Shown here: in pieces, positions 50,723 through 64,000 of the stretch
Layout of the letters: every line of letters begins with the position of its first letter
Position numbering within the stretch: the first letter of the stretch is position 1
Assembly: GCA_949825025.1 (NCBI GenBank)
Contig: OX463786.1
Coordinates: 16,019,309 to 16,083,308 of the forward strand
Length of the DNA: 64,000 bases
Source of the DNA: Siphlonurus alternatus
Taxonomy: Eukaryota > Arthropoda > Insecta > Ephemeroptera > Siphlonuridae
Reading direction: 5' to 3'
Translations under genes and position numbers: made by a program
Notes under the pieces: model-generated
What the model was told of the DNA's origin: nothing
The model's input: only the letters and a program-made list of their open reading frames with translations
Databases searched by the model: none

Positions 50723-53700
50723 TATAATTCTGAATTTCATTTTACTATTAAAACAACCCTAGGGTTAGGGTATCTATTATAAATTGTATTATTATCATTT
50801 ATTTTTTAGAAGAAAATAATATTTTTATATATTTTTTCCCGCGTTACCTTCTAGAGTCCTATGTTCTCCTAATAAAATTTCATCAAAATAAGTTGGCCAT
50901 AGAGGTAATAATTTCTTTCAGTTTGAAGCTAAAGCATGATTTCTTTACTAAAATAACATAAATATCTAGGAGGTCTACTTCTAATACATGCCTTGCTGAT
51001 TACTCATCTACTTAATATTCATTTTATCTGCTCTGCATAGCAAAATTATTGAAATTCTCCATCATGGTAACATAAATATCTAGAAGGTCTACTCCTAATA
51101 CTTGCTAGTCTCTGATGACTCATTTATTTATTCATTTTATCTGCTCAAATATTTCAAAGGATAAGAAATAAAATGTTTTTTGTTTCTAATATTTTTCTCT
51201 TTTTATTTCTATGCATAAATTTAATTGCAAAATACAATTACAACGCTACAATTCATGTAGGTATATATTTTTTATACCTTTTATATGCTACCATATATAT
51301 AACTATTAAAATCACAATACATAATAAATCGGGGATATATTTATATTCTTAAAAGCTAACTCAAGTGTAATTTTAAATCATTTTTTGATCTATATATTTG
51401 ACACAAATTTTAAATAATGTTTAATTAATTAAATATTATAATTTACTATAAAAAAAGTTTAATTTTTTAACATAAATATTTAATTACTTTCCCACTAAAA
51501 ATATAATATGATATGACATTTCAATAAAAACCTTTATACTAGCCTTTTCTCCATAAAAAGCATTTTACTGGGATTACATTTTTTGTGCTTATAGATTTTA
51601 AAATATAAAATATTTAACCTCTAGCATTTATACTAAGGTCTTGTCCCATGCATTAATTACTAAAAGGGGGGAGGGGACCAGATGACCCATGGCCGGGTTA
51701 AATCTTAATGCAATTTTTTTTAACAGTCAAGTCCCTCATCACTATATCATCCTCAAAATTTTTAATTGTAAAAATTAATAGAGGATGCAAAGTTATACCA
51801 CTTCGATTTTTTTCAGATTTTTTAAAGGCCAGGTCAGGATTGCTAAAAAAATTTGCCGAGGTTGGGTTTGAATCCCTGCCCTATTTAGGTCCTATCCTTT
51901 TATTAAGATAGGCGTCACTTTCACTGTACTTTCAGTAATTTTTTAAAAATAGTTCACGGACTCTAAAAAATCTGAAAAAAAATCACAGTAGTATAAATTT
52001 GCACCCTCTATCCATTTCTGCAATAAAAAAATTTGAGGTTGATATACTCCATTGCTAATTTTGTCAGATATTTAGGTCTTTTTACACCTTCTTCCTACTT
52101 AAAAAGATTTGTGGATTGTTTTCATACTCCCCCTCCCCTTAGTAATGGTTATAAGCATAGTAAAATTTATATTAATTATAATATTTTGACTAGAGACACA
52201 TTAAATCATCACAAAAATTAAAAATTAATTAAAATAATAAACATTTGAAAACAAAACAAAAAAATACATGGCCATTTAATTCATTTATATATATAATAAT
52301 GCCCCTTTGATAAATATTTTATGCACTTTACAGTACAACTATATAGTTCATACAAAATTACTCTTTGTGCTTGAAAATGTGTTATTAAGCTATCTATGGT
52401 AAGATTGGTAAACATCAATAAATAATCTGCATTAATTTTGAATAATATAGAACATAAAAATTGTTAAAATATTCAAAACTTTACTAGTAATAAAACTATT
52501 CTTCAAACAAGCAAGATAGATCACAAACTCAACTTGCGTCAATATTCTAAGATCATAAAGAAAATTCTGAAAAATTTTATCCTACAGCAAAACTTATGTC
52601 TATTATACATAAATATAATGCAAATTATCTATTATCAGAAAATTTATCGAGATTCTATCTAAAAAATTTTCTACATATTTTTCTTATTAGTTGTAAAAAT
52701 CAAGCTTTGCTTTTTTTCTTTACAAAATTGACTATTTATGATATATTAAAGCAAGATTACAAACCTTGCATGTTTTTTTTAAAACAAATCTATTTTGTTC
52801 TAAAATTAGCACAACTCAAGTTATTGTTGCAGTCATTTAACACTCCAATAAGTTTACAATACAGAAAAACAAAAATATGAAACAAACGACAGTGTATTAC
52901 ATTAAAGGTCTAAAATTCTAAAAGACCATGTTAGATAACCAGATCTTAAGTATATACTGACATGCTTAAATATACTTAAGACAACAGTAGCTAGTGGAGT
53001 GGGCATTCAACTTAATTTTTTTCCCCCATTCATTGTAGAAGGTTCAGCTAGCAGCCAGTCCGATGGAACCAGTTTATCGTCAGGTGTCGATTGAACCTGC
53101 AATTGAACCTTCTATGATGACCCTTTCTAGGAAAAAATAATGAGGGTGAATACTCAAAAGTGTGTCCCTCCCTCCCCCTCCCCTATTTCTAACTAAACAG
53201 TGTTATTTACCAATTGAGGAAGAAAAGGATGTACCTTCTATATTCAATTACGGGGTTAAAAGTCTCGACTGTGACAATATTTTGTCAAATAAATATTATT
53301 ATGAGCAACATTTTAAAAAACAGTCAATAGCTCCAATACTTGGTAAAAATGAAAATAATTTCTGTAAAAAAGCAGATATTACCGAGAAATTTGAAGACTA
53401 TAAATTTTGTGAATCAAATCACATATAATATTTGTTTTTTAATTCAATTTAAGGGCATTGTAGACATATTATATATTTACAATGTTGACTTAAACACCTC
53501 GCTATATAGTAAAAGCTTTATAACAGGATTTTAACATGGCAATAAGCTACTTAATATCGCAGAAAATAAAACATAAATAACTCAATGGGCCAAATAATAT
53601 ATAAAAACATAAAATATCAATTGACTAAATTTTATATTTAATTTATATTTTAATTTCTTACTTTTTTTTTTTCGTAGCAAAATACGCCAGCTGCAAATTC

Positions 53701-54005
53701 AAAATCTTACCGTTTACAATAAATTTGTGTCACGTTTGCATGGAAGTTTATAAATTACAATTCTTTACGTAGTTTTGTAATAAAATTTGAGATCGTGTCC
53801 AGAAAATATTACAACGTTGCTTTCAGGAGGAAGTGATTTTCAGTGTTTCCTTAGATTAAAAATTTATATTTTTAAGTTTGAAGTTAACTTCTAACAAAAT
53901 TTTAAGTCCAAGATTGCAGTAGCCACAAACTGTACATTTTTCTCAAAATTTTCACCATTTCCAAGAAAAATTCTTGCTGTACAGCTTGTGATGTTCTATT
54001 TTGGC
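50723..54005. other. Intergenic stretch between convergent SLU7 and FHIP2
   Basis: No gene is recognised; open frames here are AT-rich and family-less. The stretch contains F1 copy 5 (51740-52052) and a small foldback (53035-53116) with AGAAGGTTCA / TGAACCTTCT ends. A relative of that foldback is at 54757-54834. Confidence 0.5.
51740..52052. repeat. Foldback element F1, copy 5
   Basis: The left end is eroded (ATCCTCAAAATTTTTAATTG). The right end TTTGAGGTTGATATACTCCAT is recognisable. The internal TTAA in TCCTTTTATTAAGATAGGC is uninterrupted. Confidence 0.7.
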
Positions 54006-54331
54006 AATGAAATATTGACCCCAATTTTTTTTTTTTTTTTTATTGCAGAAATGGATAGAGTGCAAAGTTACGCTATCATGATTTTTTTTTAGATTTTTTA
54101 CAGACCAGGAACTATTTTTAGAAAATTATTGAAAGTATTTTTTGTGACATCACGAGACAGCAAGTCCTTTCTTAAGGAGTGCCGCCTCAAGACATCACAA
54201 AAAAACTTTCAATAATTTTCTAAAAATAATTCCCGGGTTGTAAAAGAACTGAAAAAATTCAGAGTACAGTAGCATAACTTGGCACCCTCTATCCATTTCT
54301 GCAATAAAAAAAAATGAGGTCGACACTCCAT
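54006..54331. repeat. Foldback element F1, copy 6, just beyond FHIP2
   Basis: Ends ATGAAATATTGACC and GAGGTCGACACTCCAT, with central inverted GTGACATCACGAGAC-like blocks as in copy 3. It lies in the 3' flank of the minus-strand FHIP2 gene. Confidence 0.8.
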
Positions 54332-54352
54332 TGAATACAGTATGTATGGAAT

Positions 54353-54358
54353 TTTATT
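54353..54358 (-). terminator. Possible FHIP2 polyadenylation signal
   Basis: AATAAA on the minus strand lies about 240 bp past the FHIP2 stop codon and only 22 bp before F1 copy 6. Confidence 0.35.
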
Positions 54359-54596
54359 AAACCTTTTTTCATTTTTTAGACACACTTGCTAATAAACATG
54401 ACATAAAAGTAGGCTTCGAACTGAATTATATCCCCCATCTTAGCATTATTATTATTTAACATGGACACAATCCTAATTTATAACAACCTCCTGTAGCAAT
54501 ATTCCTGTGACACAAACATTATATTTACTCGGTTAGAGTTGAGACGGAGACGGGCAGAACGATTTGCCGTCCTGCCTTGCAGCTGGAGCACGTGTG

Positions 54597-63674
<9,078 letters not shown>

Positions 63675-63869
63675 CTAGGGATGAATGGCCAGAGGATAAC
63701 AATGACTAAAGTCATTTCTTCTAAATATTTCACAAGTAAAATTAAAATTTATATTTTCAGTAAAGATCCTACGAATGTTACGTATTATCGTAAAATAACA
63801 ATTCATATACAATTCTACATTCTTGTACTATCATAATAATATATACATACATAGTCATCATGATACATA

Positions 63870-63874
63870 TATAT

Positions 63875-63943
<69 letters not shown>
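63870..63943. repeat. Microsatellite near the right edge
   Basis: ACACACACAC is followed by a long TA tract. Confidence 0.85.
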
Positions 63944-63992
63944 GTGTGTATATGTATAATATTATAGTTTTATTTTATTTTCCTGACGTTAA

Positions 63993-64000
63993 GGTAGAGA
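63993..64000 (+). repeat. Start of another TTAA foldback, cut by the window end
   Basis: TTAA (63989-63992) followed by GGTAGAGA matches the first bases of subfamily b, as at 17801. Only eight bases are visible, so this is tentative. Confidence 0.35.

Noticed and set aside
53162..53428. 88-codon ORF between SLU7 and FHIP2
   Set aside because: AT-rich, no family resemblance, no splice signals or conserved context.

Overview
This is an AT-rich animal nuclear contig with spliced genes. Introns are GT-AG, many are filled with transposable elements, and there are no operons. The proteins are metazoan. The TIA-1/TIAR fragment reads most like arthropod Rox8 (YVGNLD-SVSEDL), so an arthropod such as a crustacean or chelicerate is my best guess. 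I cannot name the species.

Layout. Positions 1-7.3 kb are AT-rich noncoding DNA with two foldback elements. From 7.4 to 10.4 kb on the minus strand lie the first three coding exons of a TIA-1/TIAR RNA-binding protein, whose later exons were not found. From 10.5 to 16.9 kb is a repeat-rich gap holding a 5S-rRNA-derived SINE, a 5'-truncated non-LTR retrotransposon and two perfect palindromes. The complete 13-exon DDX41 gene (623 codons, plus strand) occupies 16,979-30,108. A repeat-rich gap (30.1-34.8 kb) holds a second 5S-SINE and a chimeric retrotransposon tail. An intronless coding exon at 34,835-35,860 encodes an ankyrin-repeat protein with a SOCS-box-like C-terminus. The complete 11-exon SLU7 gene (581 codons, plus strand) spans 40,211-50,153. 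The range 50.2-54.5 kb is mostly empty. From 63.7 down to 54.6 kb on the minus strand are 15 coding exons of an FHIP2 (FAM160B) gene whose N-terminus lies beyond the window.

DDX41 and SLU7 both act around the C-complex/second step of pre-mRNA splicing, and TIA-1/TIAR proteins also influence splicing. This may be chance clustering. FHIP2 belongs to the FTS-Hook-FHIP dynein adaptor complex.

The most unusual content is the mobile DNA. Many foldback (inverted-repeat) elements belong to several recurrent families. One family occurs seven times, and each copy carries splice-acceptor-like termini. Other families are flanked by TTAA, and two copies interrupt the seven-copy family at the same internal TTAA. 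A 2.8-kb hAT-type element with a perfect 8-bp target duplication sits in a DDX41 intron and contains a tRNA-cored palindrome plus a 647-bp TTAA foldback. A 688-bp hAT-like foldback with a perfect 8-bp duplication sits 160 bp upstream of the SLU7 start codon. A 2.5-kb terminal-inverted-repeat transposon with tandem subterminal motifs and a decayed ORF fills a SLU7 intron.
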